A stretch of 64,000 nucleotides of DNA from an uncultured Clostridia bacterium (GCA_947626575.1 CANQSR010000008.1:1-64000); one strand, 5' to 3'; positions 7,074 to 16,172 are shown, counted from the stretch's first letter. Program-made: numbers and translations. The notes: generated from the letters alone by a model not told the origin.

Positions 7074-7208
7074 GAAATACCGGCTGACTATTACGTTGGC
7101 CGATATAAAAATAATAAAAATTGACCTTCCCCGTTCAACCTATGCACGAGGTATCCATCGTGCATTGCAAGGAATCTGCGGTACATTTGTGTCAATAGTT
7201 GATTATAT

Positions 7209-7829
7209 TCATTCCCCGTAAATTGCAGTATATCTTTGGCGCATTTTTATGAAGTATTCAAATACCGTGGATTGCGCTCTTTCGAGTATTCTGCCGATTT
7301 CGGGATAACTCAACCCCGACATCCGGCATTCAAGCGCAGTTTTCATATTGTCCGTTAAATTCAAGTTCTCAACGATACTGTTTGCTACGGTATAGTCCTG
7401 TTCCGTTTCTTCCTGTATCTCTGTGGAAGGTTCACTTACAGGCGTCAACGCTTCAAGGCTCACGCTTCTGTAATGGTCGCGTGTCTTGCGGTTGATGAGT
7501 TTTGCCATTCTCTTGATACAAGCAATTTGCACGGTGATCTTCTTTCCCTTCTTGGTATAGCCGATAACATCACTCAAATGCTTTCCGTAATGTTCGCAGA
7601 GGAACAACGCGCCTTCCTGCACCAAGTCATAACCGTCGCTGAATACATGGCTGACATCGTTCTTGCGCTTGATATCCACATAGACGTCACGGTACAATCT
7701 CTGCATCCGCGTTCCCATATATCCGATGAGATACTGCGTTTCGAGGACTGCAATGAGTTCTGCCATAGCAAGCACGTTTTCCTTTGAGATCTCCTCGCGG
7801 AGAACACCGTAATCCAACACTTTGCTCAT
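7209..7829 (-). CDS. Sigma-70-like HTH protein of mobile-element type
   Basis: 206 residues starting MSKVLDYGVLREEISKENV after a GGAGGAAAAG site; the longer frame to 8027 runs through a hairpin and is not used. The first half (YLIGYMGTRMQRLYRDVYVDI, FSDGYDLVQEGALFLCEHYG) is the layout of sigma-factor-like proteins carried on Firmicutes conjugative elements. The C-terminus has a region-4-type helix-turn-helix (ALECRMSGLSYPEIGRILER). It probably acts as an element-specific regulator or recombination accessory. No recombinase is adjacent, so it may be a remnant of an older element. Confidence 0.7.
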   Translation of the reverse strand: MSKVLDYGVLREEISKENVLAMAELIAVLETQYLIGYMGTRMQRLYRDVYVDIKRKNDVSHVFSDGYDLVQEGALFLCEHYGKHLSDVIGYTKKGKKITVQIACIKRMAKLINRKTRDHYRSVSLEALTPVSEPSTEIQEETEQDYTVANSIVENLNLTDNMKTALECRMSGLSYPEIGRILERAQSTVFEYFIKMRQRYTAIYGE

Positions 7830-7956
7830 TTTCTTTTCCTCCGAGCTGTTTTTCTCGCCTTTCGGCGCACCCAACCCCAAACGGAGAGACAATGGCGGTT
7901 TTATGAATTGTGTTAGGCATGCCAGAATAGAGGTATTGTTAGAGAATAAGGCACTT

Positions 7957-8006
7957 CCTGCCGTCAAGGGCGACCGAACGGGAGTGCATTTACCCTTGAC
8001 GGCAGG
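7957..8006. repeat. Perfect 14-bp inverted repeat
   Basis: CCTGCCGTCAAGGG (7957-7970) and CCCTTGACGGCAGG (7993-8006) flank 22 bases. There is no T run, so it is not an ordinary intrinsic terminator. It lies upstream of the sigma-like gene on the minus strand and could be in its 5' leader or a recombination site. Confidence 0.7.
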
Positions 8007-8135
8007 TGGCTTTCCGTTTACCACCAAACGCCGAAAGACGAAGAAAAATTGTAGTCACGGAGAAAAAATGAGATAAAGATTTAGAAAGAGATAAAGACTT
8101 AGATGGTTCTACAAAGCATCCAAAAAGGTCAAATA

Positions 8136-8203
8136 ATATTCGTTTTAGGTTATCAATGCTCCACCACGCAGGGGGACGGCTTTGCCGTCCTTTTTGTGTG
8201 GTG
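8136..8203 (+). repeat. Conserved-prefix hairpin element, copy A
   Basis: A prefix ATATTCGTTTTAGGTTATCA is followed by a nested hairpin. The outer arms are CCACCAC and GTGGTGG; the inner one is GGACGGC-TTT-GCCGTCC (8174-8190), followed by five T. The inner part can act as a rightward intrinsic terminator. The same prefix recurs at 8474, and a variant at 12141. Confidence 0.65.
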
Positions 8204-8473
8204 GGAAGAGGTGGCAGCAAGAAACCCGACGGTGGTTACTTCGCCTACGGCTCGTGCCGTCCTTGGACGACTTAATATGTGCGGGCGGGACGCGCGAGCA
8301 AACGAAGTTTGCGAAGCTTTGCCGAGGGGACCCCCTCAGGGGTTTCGGCAAAATCCACCTACGCTTTCGAGCGGTTCTTGCGAGAAAGTGTCTTGTTTCT
8401 CGACGAGACCCCGCAGTTTCTATTTCGTCTCAGGGCGGCACGAGGAGCGAAGCGAAGCTAATTCACCCCTTCC
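8204..8473. other. Spacer between repeat copies A and B
   Basis: No convincing coding region: several short frames overlap on both strands, none with a ribosome site or recognisable protein. It contains small local palindromes (GGGGACC...CCTCAGGGG near 8326) and GC-rich segments unlike the flanks. It is bounded by two copies of the same hairpin element, so it may be a passively inserted or decayed segment. Confidence 0.4.
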
Positions 8474-8540
8474 ATATTCGTTTTAGGTTATCAATACTTC
8501 ACCACGAAAGGGACTGACTTGTGTCAGTCCCCTTTCGTGG
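8474..8540 (+). repeat. Conserved-prefix hairpin element, copy B
   Basis: The same prefix as copy A (ATATTCGTTTTAGGTTATCA) leads into a long hairpin with arms 8502-8518 (CCACGAAAGGGACTGAC) and 8523-8540, 17 pairs with one bulge and a TTGT loop. The hairpin sequence differs completely from copy A while the prefix is identical. Confidence 0.65.
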
Positions 8541-8563
8541 GCGGCCGAAGCGCTTAAAATCCA

Positions 8564-8592
8564 TTGACATTCTGCATAGCTTTGGATACAAT
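8564..8592 (+). promoter_or_regulatory. Promoter of the HNH gene
   Basis: TTGACA (8564-8569), 17 bases, TACAAT (8587-8592); 38 bases before the ATG. Confidence 0.75.
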
Positions 8593-8630
8593 GAAGATGT
8601 ATTTGCAAAAAATTCAGTAAAAGGCATGTC

Positions 8631-9449
8631 ATGATTTTCCTCATTGTATTTTTAGTGATATTGTTTGCCCTGTTGGCGGTATTTATCGGGCTGCATATCA
8701 ATCAAAAACGATATACCGCTTTCGTATCGGAAAACAGTTTATGCTTTTGTTCGCTGAAAGAAATCAATTCAAGATTTACCTTTTACCCGAAGATAAACTA
8801 CGATCAATATCACACTTACGATAATGAAGACTTTTACAATACGATCAGCTGTGACGATTATTTGATCTATCAATTGCAATATCAAGCCCAAAAAATAAGC
8901 GAACAAATCGAAAAAATCCGCCGCAATGAAGTCGAATACAAGAAATATCTCGATCAAATAAAAACGTTGCAGCTTGGAAATTTCTCCGCGCCCATCGGGA
9001 AATTGAAGAAAGAAAAGTTATTGAAAATTGAAAAGAGGCTTTGCCATAAAGCAAAACTTTCGGCTCCCGCCACGCAATTTTATCTTACAGTGACGCTGCA
9101 CCGTTCCAATATCAACGGAAGAACGTATGACTCCAAGACAAAAACCTATTCCGCCGAAACCATTTTCATGTTGATAAAACGCTTACGGAACAAGAGTGGA
9201 GCATACTATCGGGACCGCGAAATATGGGATGCTATTTGTCGGGTAGAGAGGGGAAGAGTATCCAATAAAATGCGCTTTTCGATATATGCAAGGGATGGAT
9301 ATAGATGTAGGAAATGCGGCATCTCCCAACGCTATGCCACGCTGGAAATAGATCACATTATCCCGATTGCAAAGGGCGGGAAAAGTACATATGACAATTT
9401 ACAGACCCTTTGCCACAGATGTAACGTCGAGAAAGGAGATAAACTTTAA
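8631..9449 (+). CDS. Membrane-anchored HNH endonuclease-like protein
   Basis: 272 residues. Residues 2-22 (IFLIVFLVILFALLAVFIGL) are a membrane span with no cleavage site. A coiled-coil stretch follows (about 75-130, rich in QAQKISEQIEKIRRNEVEYKK). The C-terminal 50 residues are an HNH domain: CRKCG, then the catalytic LEIDHIIPIAKGG, then LCHRCN, giving a CxxC...CxxC zinc frame with DH as metal ligand. The large insert before it is unassigned. HNH domains tied to the membrane are unusual and suggest cutting of incoming DNA, or a degenerate homing-type protein. It has its own promoter and terminator. The ATG at 8631 has an AAAGG site. Confidence 0.8.
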   Translation: MIFLIVFLVILFALLAVFIGLHINQKRYTAFVSENSLCFCSLKEINSRFTFYPKINYDQYHTYDNEDFYNTISCDDYLIYQLQYQAQKISEQIEKIRRNEVEYKKYLDQIKTLQLGNFSAPIGKLKKEKLLKIEKRLCHKAKLSAPATQFYLTVTLHRSNINGRTYDSKTKTYSAETIFMLIKRLRNKSGAYYRDREIWDAICRVERGRVSNKMRFSIYARDGYRCRKCGISQRYATLEIDHIIPIAKGGKSTYDNLQTLCHRCNVEKGDKL

Positions 9450-9478
9450 GAATCAATTTGTTTTATATTCCTACTGTT

Positions 9479-9519
9479 CCACGCAAAAACCCTTGCCCTG
9501 CGCAAGGGTTTTTGCGTGG
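9479..9519 (+). terminator. Intrinsic terminator of the HNH gene
   Basis: Perfect 18-bp stem (CCACGCAAAAACCCTTGC and its complement) with a five-base loop, 30 bases after the stop codon. The A and T runs in the stem make it usable in both directions. Confidence 0.75.
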
Positions 9520-9598
9520 GGAAAAGGGGTTGCGGAAACGCCGCGAGGTGCGTCCCGACCGGAAGTTCGATGCTCCCCGAAAAAATTTTCAGCCGCTC

Positions 9599-9628
9599 TT
9601 GACAAAATGGCTTAATTTATGATATACT
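9599..9628 (+). promoter_or_regulatory. Promoter of the structured RNA candidate
   Basis: TTGACA (9599-9604), 18 bases, TATACT (9623-9628). The predicted start, seven bases on, is 9635, the first base of the long closing stem. Confidence 0.75.
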
Positions 9629-9634
9629 AAAAAT

Positions 9635-9860
9635 GCCAAACAAGTTTATATTTCGATAAAAGGAGGCGTACAGTTTTTTTCATGTAATTTTATTTAGAAG
9701 GGGAAGGTATATCCTGTCCCCACAGCGTTCATATTTAGATTTGGCAATAACGCAAATTCTAATATATGGGCGTTGTAAAACTGTACCCCTATATAAACTT
9801 GTTTGGCGACAATCGGAGTTTGCGTTTTGTATGCGTCAACTTCGGTTGGCGCATTTTTTA
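9635..9860 (+). ncRNA. Highly structured RNA candidate, free-standing or leader
   Basis: P1: 9635-9651 pairs perfectly with 9791-9807 (17 bp, GCCAAACAAGTTTATAT). P2: GTACAGTTTT (9668-9677) pairs with AAAACTGTAC (9777-9786). Inside, GGGG(A)AGG...CCT(G)TCCCC forms a short hairpin, and a long one starts with ACAGCGTTCATAT (9722-9734) pairing fully, with G-U, to ATATGGGCGTTGT. The 5' internal loop contains AAAAGGAGGC. A UUCG terminator (TGCGTCAAC-TTCG-GTTGGCGCA, then a T run) ends at about 9857. A promoter fires at its first base. It is either an independent small RNA or the attenuator leader of the lipoprotein gene at 9883. Confidence 0.65.
9832..9859 (+). terminator. UUCG intrinsic terminator
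   Basis: TGCGTCAAC and GTTGGCGCA (one mismatch-type pair) with a TTCG loop, followed by six T. It ends the structured RNA and lies only 23 bases before the next start codon, so read-through would be needed to express the lipoprotein from the same promoter. Confidence 0.8.
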
Positions 9861-9882
9861 TTTTCATTAAGGAGAAATTTGT

Positions 9883-12111
9883 ATGAAGAAATGGCTTAAA
9901 ATACTTTTACCGCTCATGTTAACGCTCTGTCTTTGCTTCGGGTTCGCGGCGTGCAATACGGCTGTTCCGGGGCCGCAAGGCGAGCAGGGAATCCAAGGGC
10001 CGCAGGGCGAGAAAGGTGAGCAAGGCGAGCAAGGGATCCAAGGACCGCAAGGCGAGCAGGGTGAGCAAGGCGAGCAAGGGATCCAAGGACCGCAAGGCGA
10101 GAAAGGTGAACAGGGCGAGCAAGGGATCCAAGGACCGCAGGGCGAGAAAGGTGAGCAAGGCGAGCAGGGGATCCAAGGGCCGCAGGGCGAGAAAGGTGAA
10201 CAGGGCGAACAGGGGATCCAAGGACCGCAGGGCGAGAAGGGTGAGCAAGGCGAGCAAGGGATCCAAGGACCGCAAGGTGACAAAGGCGAGAAAGGCGATG
10301 ACGCACCTCATGCCAATGAGACACATAAAGTTACATATAACGTAAACGGCGGTACCATGCCTGAGGGGCAAGCGTCGGAAATCACGGTCAACTATGGCGA
10401 TGTACTCGAACTTCCTGTCCCCACGTACACGCATTATATCTTCGAGGGGTGGTATACCGGCGAGGGCGTCAACGACGGAAAGTTCACTTCCGTGACGCCC
10501 GTGACACGCGATATCACGCTCATTGCGCGCTGGAAAGCGGATACGACTTACCGCATTCTCTTCAACACGATGGGCGGAAACGGCATTGCACCCCAAACCT
10601 ACTATTTCGATGAGAAAATCTATGAGCTACCCACGCCCGTTAAATATGACTGTGAGTTTGTAGGTTGGTATCTCGACGAAACGCTTCAAAAACCCGTGGG
10701 CTATCCCCTCACGCTCACGGAGAATACCGAACTTTTTGCGAAGTGGACGACGGCGTATTACTATATCAATTTCCACACCAATTGCGACGTAACCATGTCC
10801 GCAATCTATGCCGCGGCAGGCACTTCTTACAGTGAACTCTCCGCCCCCGATAATGCCCATAAAGAGTTCAAGGGGTGGTATTACGATTCGGGGTTCTCTC
10901 AGCCTGTTGAATATCCCTTTGAACTGCATTCAAACCTCGACGTCTATGCAAAATGGGACGACGTCTACTACACCGTCTCCTTCCAATCCAACGGCGGCAG
11001 TCTTGTTACCGCGCAGAGCTATCTTGCGGGCTTTTTCGTGCATGAATTCCCCACGCCCACGCGCCTGAACTATAAGTTCCTCGGTTGGTATACCGACGGT
11101 GAATTGCACAACAAGGTGAGCTATCCTTACGAAGTGACCGAGAGCATAACGCTCTATGCCGATTGGCAATTTGTCGATCCCTATGCCGACTATGTGAAGA
11201 TTTCCGACGTTGTACAACTCCAAAAGATCAGTGACCGCAACGGGAAATATGTGCTTACAAGTGACATCGACTGCGAGGGCGTACAGCTCTCCATGATCGG
11301 CTCGGAGACGGCTCCCTTCACGGGGCTCTTTCTCGGCGACCACTACACCATTTCAAACTTCTCGCTTTACATTCCGAGCGGCTCCAACGTTGCGGGAATG
11401 TTTGCGGTAAATGGCGGAACAATTCGCGATTTGCACATCGAAAATATGACGGTGGAGTTAAATTATTCCTTGACGGAAAGTGCCAGGAATTACGGAGGAC
11501 TAGTTGGTATAAATAATGGTGCAATTGAGAATGTATCGGTCAATGCCGAGATACTTATGTCGGATATGGGTACTTGTAATAGAAAAAATAACAATACAAA
11601 TACAGGATTGATTGCCGCATATAATACCGGAACCATCAACAATTGTTGTTCAGAAGGGCTACTTTCTTCTCAATTGGACCTTTATTACACAGGTGTCAGG
11701 TATTCGGGTATCCATACCGTAGGCGGCATTAACGGAGTCAATGAAGGCTCTTTGACGAATTGTATGTCGTCGGCTACTGTAATTTCCAATAATGATACAA
11801 CATCCGGTACGCGCATTTCCGCAGGCATCGTCGGTATCAACAATAAAACGGTAGAAAATTGTCTCTTCCTCGGCTCTGTGAGTGGAACCAATACCACTGC
11901 CCAAAATGCCATTTGCGGCTCTATGGGAACGGATGCCACGCAGGAAAATTGCTTTAAGGCGTATAATATCGTTACGGCCGGCGGCAGTAGTGCCACGCTC
12001 AGCTATCTTAACAGCGATTCCTTCTATACGGATACACTCGGTTGGGATAGCTCTATATGGGATATTTACGGCTTAGATTATGAGCGCGGTCTCTATCCGG
12101 CATTGAGATAA
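9883..12111 (+). CDS. Collagen-like, InlB-repeat, GLUG-type surface lipoprotein
   Basis: 742 residues. Lipoprotein signal with lipidated Cys24 (CFGFAAC). Residues about 30-140 are collagen-like Gly-X-Y, mainly six repeats of [15 protein letters not shown]. About 147-440 holds four InlB/Listeria-Bacteroides repeats, each ending in an F-x-GWY...A-W pattern. The remainder (about 445-742) has GLUG-like repeats ([33 protein letters not shown]). It would be anchored in the membrane outer face with a rod-like stalk and an adhesive head. AAGGAG precedes the ATG. Expression may be linked to the structured RNA just upstream. The end of the gene is more A/T-rich than its start. Confidence 0.9.
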   Translation: MKKWLKILLPLMLTLCLCFGFAACNTAVPGPQGEQGIQGPQGEKGEQGEQGIQGPQGEQGEQGEQGIQGPQGEKGEQGEQGIQGPQGEKGEQGEQGIQGPQGEKGEQGEQGIQGPQGEKGEQGEQGIQGPQGDKGEKGDDAPHANETHKVTYNVNGGTMPEGQASEITVNYGDVLELPVPTYTHYIFEGWYTGEGVNDGKFTSVTPVTRDITLIARWKADTTYRILFNTMGGNGIAPQTYYFDEKIYELPTPVKYDCEFVGWYLDETLQKPVGYPLTLTENTELFAKWTTAYYYINFHTNCDVTMSAIYAAAGTSYSELSAPDNAHKEFKGWYYDSGFSQPVEYPFELHSNLDVYAKWDDVYYTVSFQSNGGSLVTAQSYLAGFFVHEFPTPTRLNYKFLGWYTDGELHNKVSYPYEVTESITLYADWQFVDPYADYVKISDVVQLQKISDRNGKYVLTSDIDCEGVQLSMIGSETAPFTGLFLGDHYTISNFSLYIPSGSNVAGMFAVNGGTIRDLHIENMTVELNYSLTESARNYGGLVGINNGAIENVSVNAEILMSDMGTCNRKNNNTNTGLIAAYNTGTINNCCSEGLLSSQLDLYYTGVRYSGIHTVGGINGVNEGSLTNCMSSATVISNNDTTSGTRISAGIVGINNKTVENCLFLGSVSGTNTTAQNAICGSMGTDATQENCFKAYNIVTAGGSSATLSYLNSDSFYTDTLGWDSSIWDIYGLDYERGLYPALR
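10006..10275 (+). repeat. Six tandem 45-bp repeats (collagen-like stalk)
   Basis: Each unit encodes GE(K/Q)[12 protein letters not shown]. Units are almost identical in DNA, differing mostly at third positions, so copy number should vary by slippage or recombination and change stalk length in 15-residue steps. Confidence 0.9.
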
Positions 12112-12140
12112 CGAATTGACGGTTATCAAACAATAAATAG

Positions 12141-12202
12141 TCGTTTTACGTTCTCAATGTCCCACGGCGCAGGGTGCGGCTCTGCCGCGCCCTGCGCCGT
12201 GG
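12141..12202 (+). terminator. Hairpin element copy C / terminator of the lipoprotein gene
   Basis: A variant prefix (TCGTTTTACGTTCTCAAT) precedes a 19-bp stem (12162-12180 with 12184-12202, one G-U) and a TCT loop. It has the same architecture as the elements at 8136 and 8474. The T run is weak, but the stem is strong. Confidence 0.6.
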
Positions 12203-12223
12203 AGTAATTTATCGGCATGATAC

Positions 12224-12253
12224 TTGACAGTCCGCCCTGCGTTTATGTATAAT
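12224..12253 (+). promoter_or_regulatory. Promoter of the 12272 gene
   Basis: TTGACA (12224-12229), 18 bases, TATAAT (12248-12253), followed by GGAGG and the ATG at 12272. Confidence 0.8.
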
Positions 12254-12271
12254 CATATTGCGGAGGACGAT

Positions 12272-12946
12272 ATGATAGCGCGGATCAGGACAAAAGACGG
12301 ATTTTACGATTCCGCCGTCTTTGCGATTTACGACCATGAAACCTATGCCGAGGCGCTCGTTTTCGACCGGGAAGGGAAAGTCCCGGTGCGGAAACGCTTC
12401 ACGGCGCGTATGCGTCACGGGATACGCATTGACGTCTTTATTTTTGATACGAGAACGGAAAATTGGCTTCAAAAAGGAAAAGATGAGGGTTACGATTGGC
12501 TTCTCGGACGGGATATCGATGAGGCGATTTTGAAGCGTTGCAGGGAAATTCAGGCGCGGGTGCATACGCCCGAATGGTTCGAAATCAAGAATGAGGATGA
12601 CGTCAACGGCCTCATCAGCGCCACCACGGGGCTTCACGACGCCTATGTCAAAAAAATCTACAAAAGAGGCGAAAAGCTCTTCATCCGTTTTGCCGCATGG
12701 AGTTGCGAAGTCCTGTTTGAACTCACGGGCAACCCTGAGACCAATCTCTGTGAGGGGTACGGGCATATGTCGATCGGGGATGAATATCCGCTCATCTTTG
12801 AGACGTCCGTCTTTTTTGAGGACGGAAAAGTGTGTTGGACGGATTATGGGGGGGCGAAGAGCTTTGCCGACCGCGATAAATACAAATGCGCTTACTTCCT
12901 CGCCGAAAAGATCCGTTGGAAGTTCACCTTGACCGCAAAGGCCTAA
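12272..12946 (+). CDS. Hypothetical cytoplasmic protein
   Basis: 224 residues starting MIARIRTKDGFYDSAVFAIY after a GGAGG site. No signal or membrane span. The middle region (GLISATTGLHDAYVKKIYKR, then LFIRFAAWSCEVLFELTG) alternates strands, and the charged, acidic composition recalls small immunity or DUF4085-type proteins; I cannot confirm a family. It is a single-gene unit with its own consensus promoter and is convergent with the lipoprotein gene on its right. Confidence 0.7.
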   Translation: MIARIRTKDGFYDSAVFAIYDHETYAEALVFDREGKVPVRKRFTARMRHGIRIDVFIFDTRTENWLQKGKDEGYDWLLGRDIDEAILKRCREIQARVHTPEWFEIKNEDDVNGLISATTGLHDAYVKKIYKRGEKLFIRFAAWSCEVLFELTGNPETNLCEGYGHMSIGDEYPLIFETSVFFEDGKVCWTDYGGAKSFADRDKYKCAYFLAEKIRWKFTLTAKA

Positions 12947-12959
12947 ACTCCATTTAGGC
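12941..12959 (+). other. Small hairpin over the stop codon
   Basis: GCCTAAA-CTCCA-TTTAGGC forms a 7-bp stem that includes the TAA of the gene. It may stabilise the mRNA end. The following TATTGATACTGCG weakly resembles the repeat prefix at 8141. Confidence 0.4.
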
Positions 12960-13014
12960 TATTGATACTGCGCCTTTTGGCGGCTTGGCAACAATATAAA
13001 ACTTTCCGCACAAA

Positions 13015-13044
13015 AAAATACCACCCGCGATGGGGTGGTATTTT
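13015..13044. terminator. Bidirectional terminator between convergent genes
   Basis: AAAATACCACCC (13015-13026) pairs with GGGTGGTATTTT (13033-13044). A runs on one side and T runs on the other let it serve both the 12272 gene and the leftward lipoprotein gene. Confidence 0.8.
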
Positions 13045-13101
13045 CATCATTGGCGTCGCGCGGGGTTCAGACCCGAAGGCCGCGCTTTACTTTACCATGC
13101 T

Positions 13102-16008
13102 TCACCTTACAATGCGTTTCATGTCCGCAATGGCCGTTTCGGCGGGCATGGCGGCGGCCGCTTGCGCCGCGGCGCTCTGCTCTGCGGAAGAAGCTCCGTC
13201 CGCGGCCTTTTCCGTCAGCCGCGTAAAGACGCCGTAAGACCCCGCGTCGATGGTATCCGTCGCAACATCATAGGTACAGGTGAAGGATTTCGACCCGCCT
13301 TCGGCAGGGCGTACGCCCTGAAAACGGAATTCGATCTTCGACGCGGTAGCGGTAAATTTCGTATAGGCGCCGGCCTTATAAGTCCCGCTCGTCTTGAAGG
13401 CGTCCCATGCCATCGTCATTCCGCTGATGCGAAGGTATTCCGTTCCGCTCCCGCTCTCGTATGCCCAGATGCCGGAGAGGGTATCCATGGCGGCATTTTC
13501 TTCGGAAAGCGCTTCCCACGTGGCTTCAAGGCTCACGCCGTCCTCTTTGAGATCGAGGGCGTCGCCCGCTTGATATACTTTCTCGCCGCAACGCCAACCC
13601 GTGAAAGTATAGCCCGCGCGGACGGGAATTTCCATCAAAATCTGCCCCTCGTAATACGTCGTCTCTTCGGGCATACAGGTCACGTCATCTTGCTCGGAAC
13701 CGGACTGATAGGTTACGGCATGGGTGGGGACCTTCTTCCACTTCGCCGTGAATACGACGTCGTGCGCGGGCATGGTGAACTCGGCGTTGCCCTGATAGAG
13801 GGTACCCGTCCCGTCGTCCCAGCCGAGGAATTCATAGCCGCCCCACTTGATCGCCCTCGCGATCTGGAATATGGCGCCTTCCCAGCTATCGTTGCGCGTG
13901 TCGATCTTCGTTTGTCCGCCGTAAGGCGTGCCTTCGTATTCGCCGCCCACGAAGGTGACGGTATAATGTTGAAGTTCCTTCCACTGCGCCGTCAGCTTGA
14001 CGTCGGTTGCGGGCATGGTATAGTCCGATCCCGCCGCAAGCGTATTTTCGCCGTCGTTCCAGCCGAGGAATTCATAGCCGCCCCATACGGGCGCATCGGC
14101 AAGCGCGAACTGCTCGCCTTCCGCGAAATAGGCCGTTTGGGGAACGGCAGAGAACCCGCCGTAATTCTTATCGCCGCACTTGCCCATCCCATAGGAGACG
14201 TAATACGTCTTTGCCCATACGATCTTATAGACGATCGTGGAACCCGGCTCCACGGAGAAGGGGCCGTCTACTTCGATCGCTTCGCCGTTCACGCTGACTT
14301 CCCAACCGGCAAACTTGTAGCCTTTCTTTTCGAGCTGATACTGATTGAAGCCCGGAAGCCCGCCGATATCGTATTTTCCCGTCTCATCGTTATACTTTCT
14401 GGTGGGGTAGGTGAAATTCGCCCGCTCCGCGCCGCCGTCTCTATCGAACTGAATGGTGATGCCTGCTCTCCATGCGGCGGTGAAGTTCACGTCGCTGTCG
14501 CCGACGGTGTAGGTATCGCCCGACGCATAATAGTCGCCTGCGCCGTCTGCCTGCCAGCCGAGGAATTCATAACCGCTGCGGAAGGGTGCGGAACCGAAGG
14601 TATAGCTGTCGCCCGTGCGGAAGTGGCGCACCACCGTCGTATCTTCATCATATTCGATGGAGAGCTTGATCGCATCTTGCATCGGATACTCTATGCAAGC
14701 ATTCTCCGCTACGCAATGGTCTGCGCCGAAGATCACGAGCGCGCTGTTCATCTTGGCGGTATCGGTGAACACTCTGTTGTGGGAATATTCATCCGAAGTG
14801 AACGCGAAGGTGTAGGTGAGGACGCCGTCCGTACTGAGCGCGACGGTGATGGTCGTTTCGCCCGACCGGGTTTCTCTGTAAGTATCCCTGTTCCAACCGC
14901 CGTCGCTGACGGTGAATCCGTCGTTCGTTTCGTTCCAGCTCCAATTCGTGCGCTTCACGATGAAGTCGCAGCGGCATTGATAGAAAGAATTGTTGTCTGC
15001 AACGCTGTTCGGGAAGATCTTTGCGTTGATGCCGTAAGCGGAGTCGGAAGTCTCCTTGTTGACGGAGGCCGTGATCGTCACGTGCTGTCCCTTCAAGATC
15101 CGATAGCCGCCTTCCGTTGCGCCCTCTTCCCACGCGGGAACGTCGATGTTGGTATCCTTTACATGGGGAACGGGTTCCCACTGCGCCGTGAGCGTGACGG
15201 CCTTCGCGGGCATGGTATATTCCGCTTCGGCGTCATACGTCTCCGTGCCGTCGTTTCAACCCTTGAAGATGTAGCCATCCCAGACGGGTGCGGCGGCGAG
15301 TTCAAACGTTGCGCCCTCTTCCTTATCGCTTACGGTGGGGAGCGCGCTGTTGCCCGCATAGGCAGTATCTCCGCACTTGCCGAAGGCGTAAGTTACGGCA
15401 TACTTTGCGGGCGGCTCCTTCTCCCACTGCGCCGTGAGCGTGACGGCGTGCGCGGGCATGGTATACTCCGCTTCGGCGTCATAGGTTTCCGCGCCGTCGT
15501 TCCAACCCTTGAAGATGTAGCCCTCCCAAACGGGTGCGGCGGCGAGTTCGAACGTTGCGCCTGCCTCCTTATCGCTTACGGTGGGGAGCGCGCTGTTGCC
15601 CGCATAGGCGGTATCCCCGCACTTGCCGAAGGCGTAAGTTACGGCATACTTTGCGGGCGGCTCCTTCTCCCACTGCGCCGTGAGCGTGACGGCCTTCGCG
15701 GGCATGGTGTATTCCGTTTCGGCGTCATAGGTCTCCGTGCCGTCGTTCCAACCCTCGAAGGTGTAGCCATCCCAGACGGGTGCGGCGGCGAGTTCGAATG
15801 TTGCGCCCGCCTCCTTGTCGCTCTCGGTGGGGAGCGCGCTGTTGCCCGCATAGGCGGTATCTCCGCACTTGCCGAAGGCGTACGTCACGGTATAGGTTAC
15901 GGAGACGGGGTCTGCATTTTCCCCGTTACAGGCGGCCGCAAGGGCCGTGACGCCGAACATCATGCAGACGGTGGCGGCCGCAAGCATGATCTTTCCGCTA
16001 AGTTTCAT
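13102..16008 (-). pseudogene. InlB-repeat lipoprotein gene interrupted by one in-frame TGA
   Basis: One 969-codon frame with an internal TGA at 15256-15258. Start ATG 16008 follows AGGAGGG. A lipoprotein signal ends at Cys27 (VTALAAAC). Three near-identical 82-residue units follow (VTYAFGKCGDTAYAGNSAL... GYxFxGWNDG... AVTLTAQW), then more divergent InlB-type repeats and a C-terminal domain of about 110 residues. The TGA replaces the conserved Trp of the GWNDG motif in the third unit (one base, TGG to TGA). Downstream codons are intact. Without read-through, only a 250-residue lipoprotein is made. It could be a recent nonsense mutation, a phase-variable off state or a sequencing error. Confidence 0.8.
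15262..15890 (-). repeat. Three tandem 246-bp repeats
   Basis: Identical landmarks recur at 15349, 15595 and 15841, a 246-base (82-codon) period. The copies differ at few positions, so they arose by recent duplication and can recombine. Confidence 0.85.
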
Positions 16009-16042
16009 AACTTTCCCTCCTTTCACGGCTCGCTTGGGGACC

Positions 16043-16081
16043 GCTTTGAATACATTTTAATCCAAAGCGCTCAAAATACAA
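16043..16081 (-). promoter_or_regulatory. Promoter and operator-like palindrome of the InlB-repeat gene
   Basis: Minus strand TTGTAT (16076-16081), 16 bases, TAAAAT (16054-16059). The pair GCTTTG...CAAAGC (16043-16068) is centred on the -10 box and may bind a regulator. Confidence 0.5.
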
Positions 16082-16143
16082 TATTTTTCGCCGAGGAAGA
16101 GAATATCCTCTATATTTTTTTGCCGCGGGGAACGGTTGCCGTC

Positions 16144-16172
16144 TTGACAGGCCGTTTCCCCCAAAGTATAAT
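16144..16172 (+). promoter_or_regulatory. Promoter of the GH127 gene
   Basis: Perfect TTGACA (16144-16149), 17 bases, TATAAT (16167-16172), 31 bases before the start codon. Confidence 0.85.

Noticed and set aside
9635-9807. MITE with 17-bp terminal inverted repeats
   Set aside because: I see no target-site duplication, and the promoter, internal helices and terminator fit an RNA gene better. It remains a possible alternative until a copy count is done.
10006-10275. Possible CRISPR array or MITE cluster in the 45-bp repeats
   Set aside because: The units are directly contiguous, in frame and encode Gly-X-Y collagen-like sequence.
15256-15258. TGA read as tryptophan (alternative code)
   Set aside because: TGA ends many complete genes here, including ATGA-coupled ones, so the code is standard.
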